Under the pieces are notes generated by a model, which did not search any database, was not told the DNA's origin, and saw only the letters and a list, made by a program, of their open reading frames with translations. A stretch of DNA of 64,000 bases, taken from positions 2,419,501 to 2,483,500 of the forward strand of contig JAJVDF010000017.1 in assembly GCA_022410635.1 (NCBI GenBank). Reading direction: 5' to 3'. Both the position numbers and the translations under genes were made by a program. Each line of letters opens with the position of its first letter. The first letter of the stretch is position 1. This DNA comes from Tretioscincus oriximinensis (lineage: Eukaryota; Chordata; Lepidosauria; Squamata; Gymnophthalmidae). Below, piece by piece: positions 23,015 to 34,344 of the stretch.

Positions 23015-23180
23015 AGGTGCTTATATTTATTTACACTTATATTCCACCCTATACTCCAAGGTCCCAGGGTGGTTAACAACAACAACTAAATTAACATGGT
23101 AAGGATTCCACATAAAATCTGGGATAAAGCTTTGGACCTTTAATGGCTAAAGAGGAGAGAATATTTCACCAGGTGCAACT
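23015..23180 (-). mobile_element. L2 LINE 3' terminal fragment
   Basis: The antisense tail ttatatttatttacactta is followed by ccaccctatactccaaggtc, ccagggtggttaacaacaac and aactaaattaacatgg, the standard terminal module of the local L2 copies. The sequence to the right (to about 23280) may contain more, but is too diverged to be sure. Confidence 0.65.
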
Positions 23181-23464
23181 TCTAATGCATGCAGCACTGG
23201 GGAAGTGGGGCATCATATATTGTCAGTCATTAAAGGCCCAAAGCATTTATATGGTCATAGGCAAACTGGCCAGCATATGAGTTTGCCCGATGGCAAGTGC
23301 GCCTCTAGTGAAGTGTGTGCTGTGCTTTTAAAGAGTTGTAGTTTGGTTACGCAGTACAACTAATCCAATACATGTATACGAATTCATGTATGCACTGGGT
23401 GGGTAAGTTGATCCGCAGTATCTGTGCTGCTGCCCAATGGGTGGGCAACCCTTGTCTTTCAGTC

Positions 23465-23600
23465 CTCGACTATATGTAGGAACCCTATTTATGCCTCCGG
23501 GTTGAAGTAGCAGGCAGTATTCCTGATATACCATTTTTAGGTAAAGGTTTTTCCTTCTTCTGCTTGAAACTGCCCAGGTGCAATTGGTGGGCCACTCATG
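23465..23600 (+). mobile_element. CR1 LINE 3' UTR fragment
   Basis: The words gtattcctgatataccattt, tttttccttcttctgcttga and aactgcccaggtgcaattgg with tgggccac follow the CR1 3' UTR order seen at 2320-2475 and 6575-6750. The fragment lacks the terminal ttatgttctta module. Confidence 0.65.
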
Positions 23601-23682
23601 TTGTTGTTATTGTTATTTAACAAAGGTAACAAAAATGTTATTTAACAAGGTAACAAAAATGTTCCTCCTCTTTTAAANAAGT

Positions 23683-25347
23683 ATGGCTGCAGATGCACTA
23701 GGGCAAAAAAGGAAGCGAAAATGCTTTGGAAATCTCTGAAGCCAATTTGAAGTGAATGCCAAATTCCCCGTCCATTTCCAGTCCTGTTTCAACGTCCCCA
23801 CAGAACACGTGGTGACACCGGATCCCCTTCATTCCCTCCTACNTAGTTGCTCCATCCACAGCTGCTGGGTGACTTCTCCCCTGTCCTCCTGTCCCTAAGT
23901 CCTCCAGCAACCTGGCTGGGCTCTGGGTCTTGAAGCTGCTACTCTACCCCCTCCCTGAGCAGAGAAAGATGAAGAAAACTTTTTCTCTGCTCAGAAAAGA
24001 GGTGGATAGGAGGCTTCTTCCCAACCACAGCTGGGTTGCTTTCCTTCCCACTGTCAGCCTGAAGCTCCTCCCTCCCTCCCTGAAAGAAGGTGGAAGAGAG
24101 GGAAGTGGCAGCTGCTGCTGTTACTGTGAATGGAGTAGNCTCATTGGAGGTTAGGAGAGAAGTGCAGGTGGCAGAGTTGTTGTGCACAGTGACTCTGTAT
24201 ATTCTGGCTACAAATAAACATAATAAGATAGAGGTTGTAATGGTATGGTGCCCAAAAGGACCAGTGAGTAGATGTTACTTCAATGTAGGTTAGGAGGAAC
24301 TGGCAGAAAATATTACCTGTGCAGCAACCCAGCCCGGGAACTCCCCCTTTCCCCATTGGCTTAGGCAACCATTATGTCATGGATCAGTGCGAATCTGAAA
24401 TGGGAGCACTTGCTCAAAGTAGANTGGCTACGGGGTTTCCTGAGCAAGAATAGAATTAACACGAATGGCAAAAAACAGTGGTGTCAGGTTTTGACAAAGA
24501 ACTCTGTAGCAGAAACAAGTGATGTGCATACTGAGGAACGTGAGAGTGCTCTGCAGTTGGTTTTACTGAATTCCAAATATGCACAGAGGAAATCAAATCT
24601 GTTGTCGCATCTGCTTTTTAGCCGTAGGCTAAAAATCCGTATCCAAAGCCCGTCGTTTGGATTGTGTTACCATAAAACTAGGCTTGGAATTACTGCAGTG
24701 TCGCTCTAAATGCATATCACATGTTTCTGTTCCACAGTTCATGGTGAAACTGCATTGTAGCATCTGCTTTTTGTAATTCGCATCACTTGAACTTTGACAA
24801 CACAGATCAGACAACAAAAGTGAGTGAGAACATGGTTCTTTTGTTTGGAATTCCCTCCTTGCTCAGTTACTTCCCTCCCTCTTCTGGAAAAACAGGTTTT
24901 TCAAGCCCGGTGGAACTCTTTCCCCAGCATAGCTCTGCAGCTTGGGAGGCAGAGAGGGAAGGGGCATGAGATTGCCTCTGTCCCTCCATCTCCCCTCAGC
25001 TGCTCGACAGTGATCAGTCACTGGGAGGGAAGGAAGGGTGGGTGGAAAAAAGGAAAGAAGGAAAGGAGGGAGGGAAGGATGGAGGGCAGAGATGGAGGGA
25101 GGAGGAGGAGGGAGAAGAGATGAACGTTACCCAAGGATGCCCCTCCCCCACAATCCTGGCTCACTTCCTACTGCGGCACAAACTCCTATGAACTTGCTAC
25201 TGTGCTCAAATCTAAAACGGGGACTGAAACCTGGAGTGGATGGTGAAGTAGGTTTGGCTGCATTTTTTGGCCTCACTTCATTTTCAGTTTGGAAGTCTCA
25301 ATTCCATTTTCCATTCCATTTTAAAAGGTCCAATGTGTCTGCAGCCC
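23683..25347. mobile_element. Possible decayed DNA transposon bounded by weak inverted repeats
   Basis: The left end (ggctgcagatgcactagggc, then ggaagcgaaaatg and tgaagtgaatgccaaa) resembles the reverse complement of the right end (ggctgcagacacattggacc, then ggaatggaaaatg and tgaagtgaggccaaaa) over about 85 bases with many mismatches. The interior is more GC-rich than its surroundings, contains a plus-strand frame at 24374-24709 that I do not recognise, and a long polypurine tract. No transposase motif was found. The alternative is chance similarity of purine-rich DNA. Confidence 0.35.
25023..25120 (+). repeat. Polypurine tract with a canonical G-quadruplex motif
   Basis: About 100 bases are almost purely G and A on the plus strand. 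At 25023-25042 four GGG runs are separated by loops of 1, 6 and 1 bases, which fits the standard intramolecular quadruplex pattern. The mirror-like purine stretch could also favour triplex DNA. It may be only a microsatellite. Confidence 0.7.
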
Positions 25348-25359
25348 TAGTGTATTAGC

Positions 25360-27280
25360 AGCCCATGTGAGATAGTTAGGCTTGGAAGCACTGACTGGCA
25401 ACAAATTAACCAGAAATCTGCAACTGCTCTGTGGAANTATAGACTATTGCAAAAACAATGGCTTTCTCATGAGAGGGATCCTAAAGAGAACAGAGATTTG
25501 GTTGGGCAGTTGACAGAGATGGCAGTCAATCTTTAGGAAAAGAGGAACGGCTACACTAATTTCATGGCAAGGCTTTTATTACAAATAAAAACCACGCAGG
25601 GAATTACACTGTCACATGGCAAATAGAAACAAGATCAAATGAGAACAATTAACTAAATGGTAACTGCAAACCAAATGTATGAGGCCATCAAGGTAAACAA
25701 ACAGTAATTTGCATCAAGAAGAGAGATTTACTAACCAAGATAAGGTAGGGAAGTAGATTAGAAGTCAGCTGTTCTACAGAAACAGAGAATTTAACAGTAG
25801 CTCANAATCTGTTACTAGCAGATTTAAAAAAAAGATTTTAAGAGTCAGTAGAACACAGTTTAGCAGGTTAGAAAAGGAGACATGTAACCTTCTGGTGAAT
25901 TTTGATAATAGCACACTCAATGGAAGAGGGCATTTACTTTTGTATTCCGAAATGTAATCTCAAATTGTGAAGAAAAGGAATAAACAAAGAATTTGCATGT
26001 ATTCAGGCATTACAAGATAGGTAAATGAGCTACTGTGATTGAATCAATGATATGGACACTGCTAGCTTCAGTGTCATCTTCCTATAGCTGTTCTCATAGC
26101 ATAAACAGAAATGGTTTTTGGTAGGAAGGAGAAAATGTTGAGGAGTCCCCTGTAGAATTAGCAGATCAAACTGTGTATGCGACTGCTCTCATCACATCCT
26201 CCTGTAGCACAACATGGATTATGATGTGAGTACAAGTCCTATAGGTGTTATGGTCACTTACTGTCTCCCTTACAACTCAGACCCTACACATTCCTAGGTG
26301 ATAAAAACACACAACACAGTAGAAACCAAGACCTCCCACGTCCTAGTTTAACATTCTAATTACTATTTTACACATTGCAAAATGTAGCAAAAATTTATGG
26401 TATACAAATACTCACAGTCCATTCATATGTAAAGTATTAAAAATAAAGACAAATAAAGACAAGCTTTTTTCCACATGCCATTTTTTTTATTCCAAGGAGG
26501 TGTATTTTCAATAAACCAGTCTATCCTACATATCTTTTANGTTCTGGTGGAATCCCATCTATATATTAACCGGGTCCAACTCTGGTTAACATTTTGTAAT
26601 CAGCCACGACTGGTTAGGTGCTGCCATCTGTTGGGACATGAAATACTCAACATTACCCAATAAAAATATATTTTAAAATAAGAGCTGAAGGTTTTATAAC
26701 AAATTGAGAGGAAGGGCAAGGACTCATTCATTTAAATCGAAATTTTCTTAAATTGGTTGGAAAAGTAACATATTAGTATAATGTCCTATTATCTCCCAAA
26801 TATACTGTGATTTTTTTTTAGTGTGCAACCACCTCTGAAATGTTTTGAGCCACATTTAAAAAAAAATGTTTAATGACTCGTCTTGAGACCATGTTATAAC
26901 TTGTTTTTTGCTATATGTGAACATAGCTTGAGTTTTGTATCCATATCTGTTACCTATCAGATTTAACTTCCATTCGTTTTTATATAGGAGAGAAGTAAAC
27001 GAAAAGGGCATTTTCACATTCACCCCTCCCCCCATTTCTGTTACTAGCCATGATCAAAAATATGAAGATTGCATTCTATGTTTTTTGAGTTTGACATACA
27101 TAGCTGTCTCTCCTTGTCACAATTGGGCAAAATAAGCCACATGATTTACTTTTGTCCAGTTATGGTGAAGATGACAATCAGACTATTCTCCAGCAGCAGT
27201 GGAAACCGCACAAGAATCTCATACATTTTGAAAGATTTGCCACTCTTGTACGAAGCATGAATTCTGTAAAAGCAATGTAA
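25360..27280. other. Unassigned DNA
   Basis: No recognisable gene or transposon frame. The region 25560-26160 is A-rich and unique-looking. The short frames near 26475-27260 have no recognisable product. Confidence 0.4.
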
Positions 27281-27304
27281 GAGGAATACGTGGGCCTGGG
27301 AGTG

Positions 27305-27460
27305 ATATCATTGTGATGCCACTTCTGCCCCCTGTTTCCAAAAAGCACGCCCCAGTGGTCGGAAGTGATGTCACAAGTGATCTCACTTCTGGCCTCTGCT
27401 TCTGGCGACCAGAGTGATGTTACTTCTGGTTCTGCCCTGGAAGTAACATCACACAGTTTC
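27305..27460. repeat. Degenerate internal repeats of a GTGATGTCACTTCTGG-like word
   Basis: Variants of gtgatgtcac and cacttctgg occur about six times in both orientations, including the near-palindrome gaagtgatgtcac-aa-gtgatctcacttc at about 27360-27388. This pattern of alternating sense and antisense short words suggests a decayed palindromic repeat. No coding function is indicated. Confidence 0.45.
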
Positions 27461-27549
27461 CATGAGTGCTTTATTCATGTCAGTTAATTTNCAAATACCC
27501 AAGATTTTCAATCTCCCAAGGCAAGATTTCCCCCCAGAAAACTGCCAGC

Positions 27550-28645
27550 ACTATCTCCAGTGCAAATCTAGCCTATAATTTTTAATTTTAAGGCCTTTAT
27601 TTGCTTGTATTCTCAGGAAATGCCTAGGTTACCTAAATCATATAGTAGACTGATTCTTCCAAAAATCAGACTCACATAGTCCTCCATTGATCATTCAACA
27701 AGTCACAACAGTCAACAAGAGCTTTATTATAAGCATGATGTAAAATAAAACAAGATGCAAGCATCTGTTGTCTATTAAATATATTTTAGTTTCTATTGGA
27801 GAAGTATCAGAGTTAGTTTACTCCATGGTGCTTCCAGAGCCATATTTAGGCATGTGTAATATGTGCAGCTGCACAGGGCAGCAAAATTTTGAGGACAGCA
27901 TTTTTTATAGTTATAAAACACAAAGTAGATTAGCATTCTGGTATTAAGGTAGTATGGATGGTACTACTAGTATACCACTTCACCTTGAGATGACAGAAGC
28001 TATACTGAATTACCCACAATGCATTGGCTTGCACCCACATGGCAGTGAGCACAGCTTACTGCAAGTGTGGGAAGTGTCCATTTGAGATTCAAGATTGTTT
28101 GGAATTGGATGCTGAAGTTTAGCTGAGGGAAGAGAGGGTGTAAAATAAATAACTTTACAGGGGTATCATTGATACCAAATATCAGAATTAAACTATATGT
28201 AAGATTCAAACACCATTTTTAAACAGTAATATATGTGATCCAAAGGCCATTTTTGCCAATAGACCATAAGAGTTAAAATGCAAAGAATGGGAATGCTTTC
28301 CAAATGTAGATGAATCTTAACAAATCACAGCATTTCTCATTATTTTTACTGAAGCTCACTCTATCACTGGGATCATCTACAAAGAGAGTAGCAAATGCCC
28401 TAAAGAGGCTCACCAGTCAAATTCCCAGGTACCCATCACTATACAGCAGCCTGACAAAGGCACCAGAGGGTCTGCAAATGTTTTTCTAAGTACCCCTTCT
28501 CATAGAATGGGATTAAACACATACCATACCTGTGAGAGTGAATTACAGTGTCTGCTTTCTGTAGGTGTCACACTAAAAAAGGCCAACTTCTGGGGTCATT
28601 TTGGATACAAAGGAGTTTTCAGTTACACAGGGAGATGTAAGTAAA
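27550..28645. other. Unassigned DNA
   Basis: No gene or transposon signature is recognised between the internal repeats and the SINE. Confidence 0.4.
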
Positions 28646-28654
28646 TATCGTGAA

Positions 28655-28850
28655 TTTTTAGAGTCAGTGTGATCTTGTGATNAATGCATCAGACTTTTAT
28701 CTGGTAGTCTCCTGGTTCAATTGTGCACTCCTAATGAAATCAGTGGATGACCTTGGCCTAGTCAGAATTCTTCAGAGCTCACTCAGCTCCACCTACTTCA
28801 CAAGATGCACTGATGGTTATATGAGTTTATTTGAGTTCCTCTTGGTTTGG
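28655..28850 (+). mobile_element. SINE (MIR-like, tRNA-headed), sense copy
   Basis: The tRNA-like head reads gtgtgatcttgtgat, then gtagtctcctggttcaatt (a B-box-like ggttcaatt). The core follows: gatgaccttggcctagtcag, aattcttcagagctcactca, gctccacctacttcacaaga. The copy decays into the L1 fragment at about 28850, so its own 3' tail is not clear. Confidence 0.7.
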
Positions 28851-29450
28851 CATGGATGTAGAGCCAGAGGTACATACAACCACTTAATTTGGGAATGTGA
28901 AAAGGTACAGGCATTCTGGCTAAAGATTGAAAAAGATTAGCATCATATATAGCACTCAACTAGCAATAACAAACAAAATGAATGTTCTCCAGGGAGACCT
29001 TAAGAGGAATCCCAATGCTTCAAATAAGAGAGATAACACAAAAGTTAATATCATCTGCACAAATCGTACTGAGGGGTTGGAAAGATGTGAAATGGGAATT
29101 GTGGAGATGGTATGATTACATATTGGACACCATTGCAGTACATATAAGGAATTGTAGAATATACAATGGAGGGAATTTGGAAAAAAACTAAACTATGTAA
29201 AGAGAAATTGGAAAGTGTTGGAAGCTTAAGATTAATATTCCAACTGTAGAAAACAATGAACCTCAGGTAGATATGGAGAAGGTTAATTAAAGGAGGGAAG
29301 GAAGGGAGAGGTTAAGAGGTAAGAGAAAAGAAACAAGGAAGGTGTTTGTAAAAAATGGATGTATGGAACCAGAGGTGTGTTCAATGTAAAAAAGTGTATG
29401 CTTGTTATTTGTGTGAACAATAATAATATCCACCTTCTCAAGGAAAAAAA
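28840..29450 (+). mobile_element. L1 LINE 3' end, sense orientation
   Basis: Frames read GTYNHLIWECEKVQAFW (28880-28930, the cysteine-rich C-terminal motif of L1 ORF2) and RGWKDVKWELWRWYDY (29075-29120), then the basic C-terminus. A purine-rich 3' UTR with ggagggaaggaagggagagg follows. A frameshift separates the two motifs. Identity comes from agreement with the antisense copies at 8192-9915, 44487-44945 and 58150-58735. The exact 3' end is uncertain. Confidence 0.75.
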
Positions 29451-29454
29451 TCCA

Positions 29455-30505
29455 CCTGGGGCGGAAGTGAGTATTTGTGCCTTGAAGTGCATAACGTCAA
29501 TAAAATTTGGTCATAGCCTCACCCTCTTTTTAAACAGCTTTTGCTAAAGGTGGCTGAATCTATGAATTGCAACCATGTGTTATAAGGACAAAACAAAAAT
29601 ACCCAGTTCGAATGCTTTGCTGCATTTTGGGTGAAAGCCAGCCTTTTCTAGAAGAAGAAAAGTTGGCAATGAGCCTGAATGCAGGTTGGTAGGTGGGGAT
29701 GTTGTGTCTCCTGGATTTATTTTTTTCAATGCTGCCATATTAATCTGTATATAATTATTATTGCAAGAACCTCAAAAACACCAATCAGTAAAAGAGCTAA
29801 TAATTACCTTGCTTGTAACAGAAAGAGAACTAATTGACTTTAACAGTATACTTCATGTGTGTGTTGATATAATTAATTTAAACCCCCTTTTTAAAAAATG
29901 TGCGACTGACAACACAGGAGTCAAGTGCCTTAAGAAAGGGGAAAGAAAAGAAACCAACATGAATAAGTCCAAATTTTATTTACCTCTCAAGAGTCCCCCC
30001 CAAAAAAACTTCTCTTGGCTTTCAAAAACATTTCTTAAGCTGGCAAGAAAAACAAAAAACCTCCTGTCAAAATGGAGGTGAAAGGAATAAGGAAATAAAC
30101 AGGAAGAATTAGCATGAAGGTGCTAAAGAGTTAACAGGTGAGATGGCCTATTCATTCATTTTAAAAACAGTCAGGAGGAATTCAAGAAATATTCTTCTTG
30201 GTAAGTCTTTGATCCTTCATGCTGTTTAGCTCTATGCTATATGCTTGCTGAATACCAATGGCTGAGTATAAAAGTTTCCAAATGCAATTTAACTAATTAA
30301 TGCTGGAAATCATGGTAAAGAAGACTTCTATGTACACAGCATTCCTCAACATGCTGACATTTCACCAGACTGGGTCTCCAAATTAACAGAACTTTGGGAA
30401 ATACTTATAGCAAGATGGCTGCTTTCACATGGACCACGGCTTGGGCTCTGTGTAATATAATTTTTCCTTTGGCATAGTCTGCTGAGGGACATGATTCACT
30501 GCATG
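29455..30505. other. Unassigned DNA
   Basis: The plus frame at 29761-30081 is lysine-rich and low in complexity with no recognised domain. Nothing else is evident before the MITE. Confidence 0.4.
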
Positions 30506-30509
30506 GATA

Positions 30510-30703
30510 GGCTGAACAGATGACCCCTTTTGGGAGCCGGGGTGGAAACCCGGTTTTGGGTTGCCTCCCGGGTTTTGCTGAGGAAACTCCTTTTCAAAAA
30601 AAGATTTCTTTTTGAATTTTTTTCCCTCTGCAAAAACCGGGAGGCACCCCAAAACTAGGTATTCACCCCCACACACACATAAAAAAGGGTCATCTGGTCA
30701 GCC
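30510..30703. mobile_element. Palindromic MITE, copy 2 (TA-flanked)
   Basis: The ends ggctgaacagatgacccc and gggtcatctggtcagcc, internal words tgcctcccgggttttgctga and aaaaaccgggaggcacccc, and TA on each side (30508-30509, 30704-30705) match the copy at 4264-4420. It is 194 bp because the central part contains extra T-rich sequence. The right arm carries a CA-rich expansion at 30667-30679. Confidence 0.8.
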
Positions 30704-30799
30704 TATGCATGGGACTTTTGCATAAAAATTGTGCTGGGAAGTACATGAACGGAATACTACTTTAAAATGGTCTCTCAATCATTCTCAATCAGCCTATTG

Positions 30800-31080
30800 T
30801 TATTATTAATGTTTATTTATATAACACTAACTGTGTAAAAATACAAAATACAACATTAAAAGCAACAAAACAAGAGCAAAAATTAAGTATTGCAGCTCTA
30901 AGAGTGTATCCAGACATATGCCATCTTAGCATTGCACACAATTGTTACATTATTTATTTATTTCCTCATTCACTCACTCGTTCACTTGTTTTACTACTTT
31001 TATTTCGGTATCTATATCCTCCTCTTCACACTAGATCCCAGAAGACTAAAAATACACACTAATACAACATTTTAAAATAA
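30800..31080 (-). repeat. Two AT-rich LINE-tail-like segments
   Basis: The segment at 30800-30895 (tgtttatttatataacacta, then acaacattaaaagcaac) and the one at 30950-31075 (ttatttatttatttcctc, then cctcctcttcacactagatc and acaacattttaaaa) have the plan of antisense LINE 3' ends, with a TTTA tail followed by an unpaired module. They are too diverged to name. Confidence 0.4.
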
Positions 31081-31084
31081 CCAT

Positions 31085-32035
31085 TCCCTTCCCTCCTTGG
31101 TAGGACAGAAATTCAGTGGGAATTAGACCTTTCTACCTTGATGAATGTTAACTTTTCACAAGACAGTGATCAGTAATATCTGAAATTGGAGATCAGTATG
31201 AAATTTCACTTGTGTGAAATTCCCTGATGTGCATTATTCACACATGTATGCTGCACCAAACTCTTGTATTCGATACCTGCGCATGCACATGCACTGCTTC
31301 TGTTATAAAGGTGCAGTGACGTATACCCTGGGGAAAATTGCTATTGTAGTTCTTTCCCCCTTGTACTTTATAAACAGGGTATACCTTTTTTCATGCTGTC
31401 CTAATACTAGGTTGGGCTGAATGTTGCTGACCTGTTTGGCACTCACATCATCCTTCCACTAGTACAGTGTGAGAAAAACAGCATGCGGATGCACCCTAAG
31501 TTTGGCTTGACACTCTGACTGCTGTGCAACAGCTACTTTTGAAATGCACTTTGGTGACATTTTTTGTCTGTCAGCTTTTATCAATTTAAGAGGAACGTTC
31601 AAATTCTTCCCCATAATCTTAAAAATGTTGGGAAGTGACAACTAGAGGACATTTCTCACTATGCACAGTCACTCACTTTGTGTCCTCAATCCATTTTGGA
31701 ATTCAAAAAAGCACACGCTGAAAAAGGAAAATGAAAACTGTCAGACATGTGAAAAATGCTGGCAATCTGATGGCATTGTGGCTAAANCGCCAGACAGCCC
31801 TGATGTCATGTTGGAGCACTGCTGGTCTGTTCAATACTTAAGTCAAAATAAAAATAGTGTAAAGGTGATCTCAAACTCTGACTTTTTAAAATTGCTGGAC
31901 AGTTGCTAAGGCTCCTCTGACATTGGATCAGTGACAACCTTCAAGAACGTGTGGTGCATATGTAAAAACAAAACGAAATGAAAAGGGCAGGTGCATGGTG
32001 AATCCTGCAGACCCTGTGTCAGCAAAGCTGCACTA
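31085..32035. other. Unassigned DNA
   Basis: No gene or repeat is recognised. Short frames at 31214-31909 lack motifs. Confidence 0.4.
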
Positions 32036-32049
32036 ATTATCCTGGGATT

Positions 32050-32395
32050 GTGACTCCATAAGAACATAAAATCAGTCTTATTACATTTAGTGTTGCACCT
32101 TATCTTACACAGTGGTTCACCAACTATTGTTGGGCATCTCTTGGGGAAAATAAAGGCAAAACTTTCACTTCTTCTCAACTCCCTGTAAATGGCTTTTCTG
32201 TAAATTCTGCCTGCAACTCCAACCTAGAGGTCATGCCTAGGCATTGATGCACTGGTCCTGCATGAATTGGTCTAACCCTTGGCAAGTTGTTGTCAAGACC
32301 TCTTCCGGCAATAAGTTCCATAGAACTATTAGCTAATGNCAAAAACTACTTTTCCTTGTCAATCATAACTCTTCTGTCCATCAAAATGCTGTGTG
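32050..32395 (-). mobile_element. Old CR1 LINE 3' end, antisense
   Basis: The 3' terminal word ccataagaacataaaatcag and the region ctcaactccctgtaaatggc correspond to the CR1 3' UTR at 19733-19885. The C-terminal ORF2 equivalent (aacccttggcaagttgttgt, ataagttccatagaac) follows in order. Divergence is much higher than in the 19.7-kb copy, so the insertion is older. Confidence 0.6.
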
Positions 32396-32524
32396 TATAT
32401 GTGTGTGGGAGAGAGAGAAGAAATGCTCACTCTAGATAGAATTTCATGAACACCCAATCAGGGCAAATACCCACGACAAGGTTTGCCATGTTTTGTTTTG
32501 TTTTTAAACACATTTACCCCTCAC

Positions 32525-32725
32525 CCCGTCTTACCTTGCCTTCCAGGCTGCTGCGTCTCCTCTCTCAGCAATGAAGTTGAATGACAAGCGCCATAAGGCA
32601 TTGCTGCATTTTCCTAAATACAATCCCCAGCATTCTTTGAGACCCTGACTACTAATCCCAAGCATTGTCTGTGAGCTCAGATCCAATGGACTGTTAGTCT
32701 TGCCTGAAAGTCCCACAAGATTAAT
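32525..32725 (+). repeat. Unnamed repeat Y, copy 1
   Basis: Words tcttaccttgccttccaggc, acaatccccagcattctttg, gagctcagatccaatggact and tagtcttgcctgaaagtccc with cacaagat occur in the same order as in the copies at 33165-33350 and 49745-49925. The class is unknown; there is no coding frame. Confidence 0.5.
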
Positions 32726-33164
32726 GTCCCCATGCAAATGTCTGATGCTGAATCAGATGAAATGTGATGGCCAGTTGTTCCGCAGCAAAGGATGTTTGCT
32801 GTAGATGGAATACTGGACATGTCTGTCTTTGTGGGATACAATGAAGGTAAAGTTGGGTCCAAAGTGCAGTTTATCGTGTGTGGTGATTGGGCCTCAGTCA
32901 GCATTTATATCCAAAGAATCTTGCAATAAGCAAGAAGATGCAATAGGAATTCCAGCTTCAGGAATGCAAAAGAAGTCTGAGGCCACTGTTTTCAGGGGCA
33001 TGACCAATGTGATTCAAAGGTGCATACAGAAAATTGTGACTGGACAACAGGGGGTTGCTATAATCTAAGGCTTCCCCCTCATGATCCATTTTATTCCAGA
33101 ATTTAATTTAAATCTGAAACAACCCATTTGTGATTGTCNTCCTGTTCTCCTTCAATATTCCCTT

Positions 33165-33350
33165 CAATATGCTGTTTCCTGTCTTCCCATTACATTTCCT
33201 TGTATTCTCATCACATGACATCTCCCATAAGTCATTGCTGCCCTTGTCTTATTACAATTTCCAGCATTCTCTGGGAGCTGATAGCCAATGAACTTTTACA
33301 TCTAGCCTCAAAGTCTCGCAATATCTAACATATTCCCACTATGGAAGGGC
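33165..33350 (+). repeat. Unnamed repeat Y, copy 2
   Basis: This copy reads cccattacatttccttgtat, tctcatcacatgacatctcc, cataagtcattgctgccctt, tacaatttccagcattctct and agcctcaaagtctcgcaata. It aligns word by word with 49745-49925. The shared length of about 170 bases in the same orientation defines the repeat. Confidence 0.65.
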
Positions 33351-33354
33351 CCAC

Positions 33355-34100
33355 AAAGGCATTTTAGCAGATTTATGCTGTAACCCAAAACGAAGGCAGA
33401 AAAAAAGCTATAAGAAAAACCAGGACCACAAGCCTTTTTAGCAAGTGGATTGCTGAAATTTTGTGATCACAGTGTAGGTACCATCATAGTAAAAACATCT
33501 CATGGGTGGGTGGGAGGTAACCTATGATTCCAAATCATGGACAACCTTTCTCTGATGTGCTCTCATGATTTGCTAAAATTGTAGATTGTCCAAACGGCTG
33601 TGGTATATGGCAACATTAAATAGAAGGAACTTTCATTTTAACCTGTATGTGGCGTTGTTAAATCATTCAGTGCATCTTTCATTAGCTTCTGGAATCTAGA
33701 AGAACCAGAAAAAATATACCAAGCTTGATGGGAGGCCTGAAGATTTTACACATGCCTCATTCCCCTTTTTTGTTTTCAGATCTGCAACAAGTCAAAGGGA
33801 CTATTGTTTGCACTCTATTTCCCTAATGAAGTGTCAAATATTGGTGGTATAGACACAAGTATGCATATTATTGCCAATGCTGAAGGGGACTGAATAATTG
33901 TATTCAATCCAACTTGGAATTATGATCCTTGTACAGTAAGAGAAACAAGATTTCCTGTTTCTGTCCCTTTCTGCACAAAGCTTTATTTAAGGATTTACCT
34001 TGGGAAAGAAACCTGCCAGCACATGCTAACTTTGGCTATGGTAGGCCTCAAATAAGGTCCAACAGAGCATACTCTGGCATGTACATAGGATATATTCCAA
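33355..34100. other. Unassigned DNA
   Basis: No gene or repeat is recognised in this stretch before the palindromic element. Confidence 0.4.
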
Positions 34101-34104
34101 TATA

Positions 34105-34337
34105 CAGGGTGCTTCAAAAATGTATACACACTTTGAACTTCCATAGAAAATTTATTTACTGTTCTACAAAGTTAAATTTCAAGATTTCCCGATTTGAACA
34201 GTATTAACATTTGTTATTTACATTTTATTTACATTGGACTTTAAGCTTTCTAATTTCCTGAAATTTAACTTTGTAGAACAGTAAATAAATTTTCTATAGA
34301 AGTACACAGTGTGTATACATTTTTTGGAAGCACCCTG
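34105..34337. mobile_element. Palindromic mariner-like MITE with ~80-bp arms
   Basis: It begins cagggtgcttcaaaaatgta and ends with the inverse (tacattttttggaagcaccctg), with TA on both sides (34103-34104, 34338-34339). The arms of about 80 bases (tacacac...atagaaaatttatttactgt...acaaagttaaattt) differ at only a few positions, so the copy is fairly young or under little decay. The CAGGGTG ends and TA target fit the mariner group. It is non-coding. Confidence 0.85.
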
Positions 34338-34344
34338 TATATCT

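Noticed and set aside
24824..25123. Plus frame with a Lys/Arg/Gly-rich end
   Set aside because: The end is the polypurine tract read as protein; there is no evidence of a gene.
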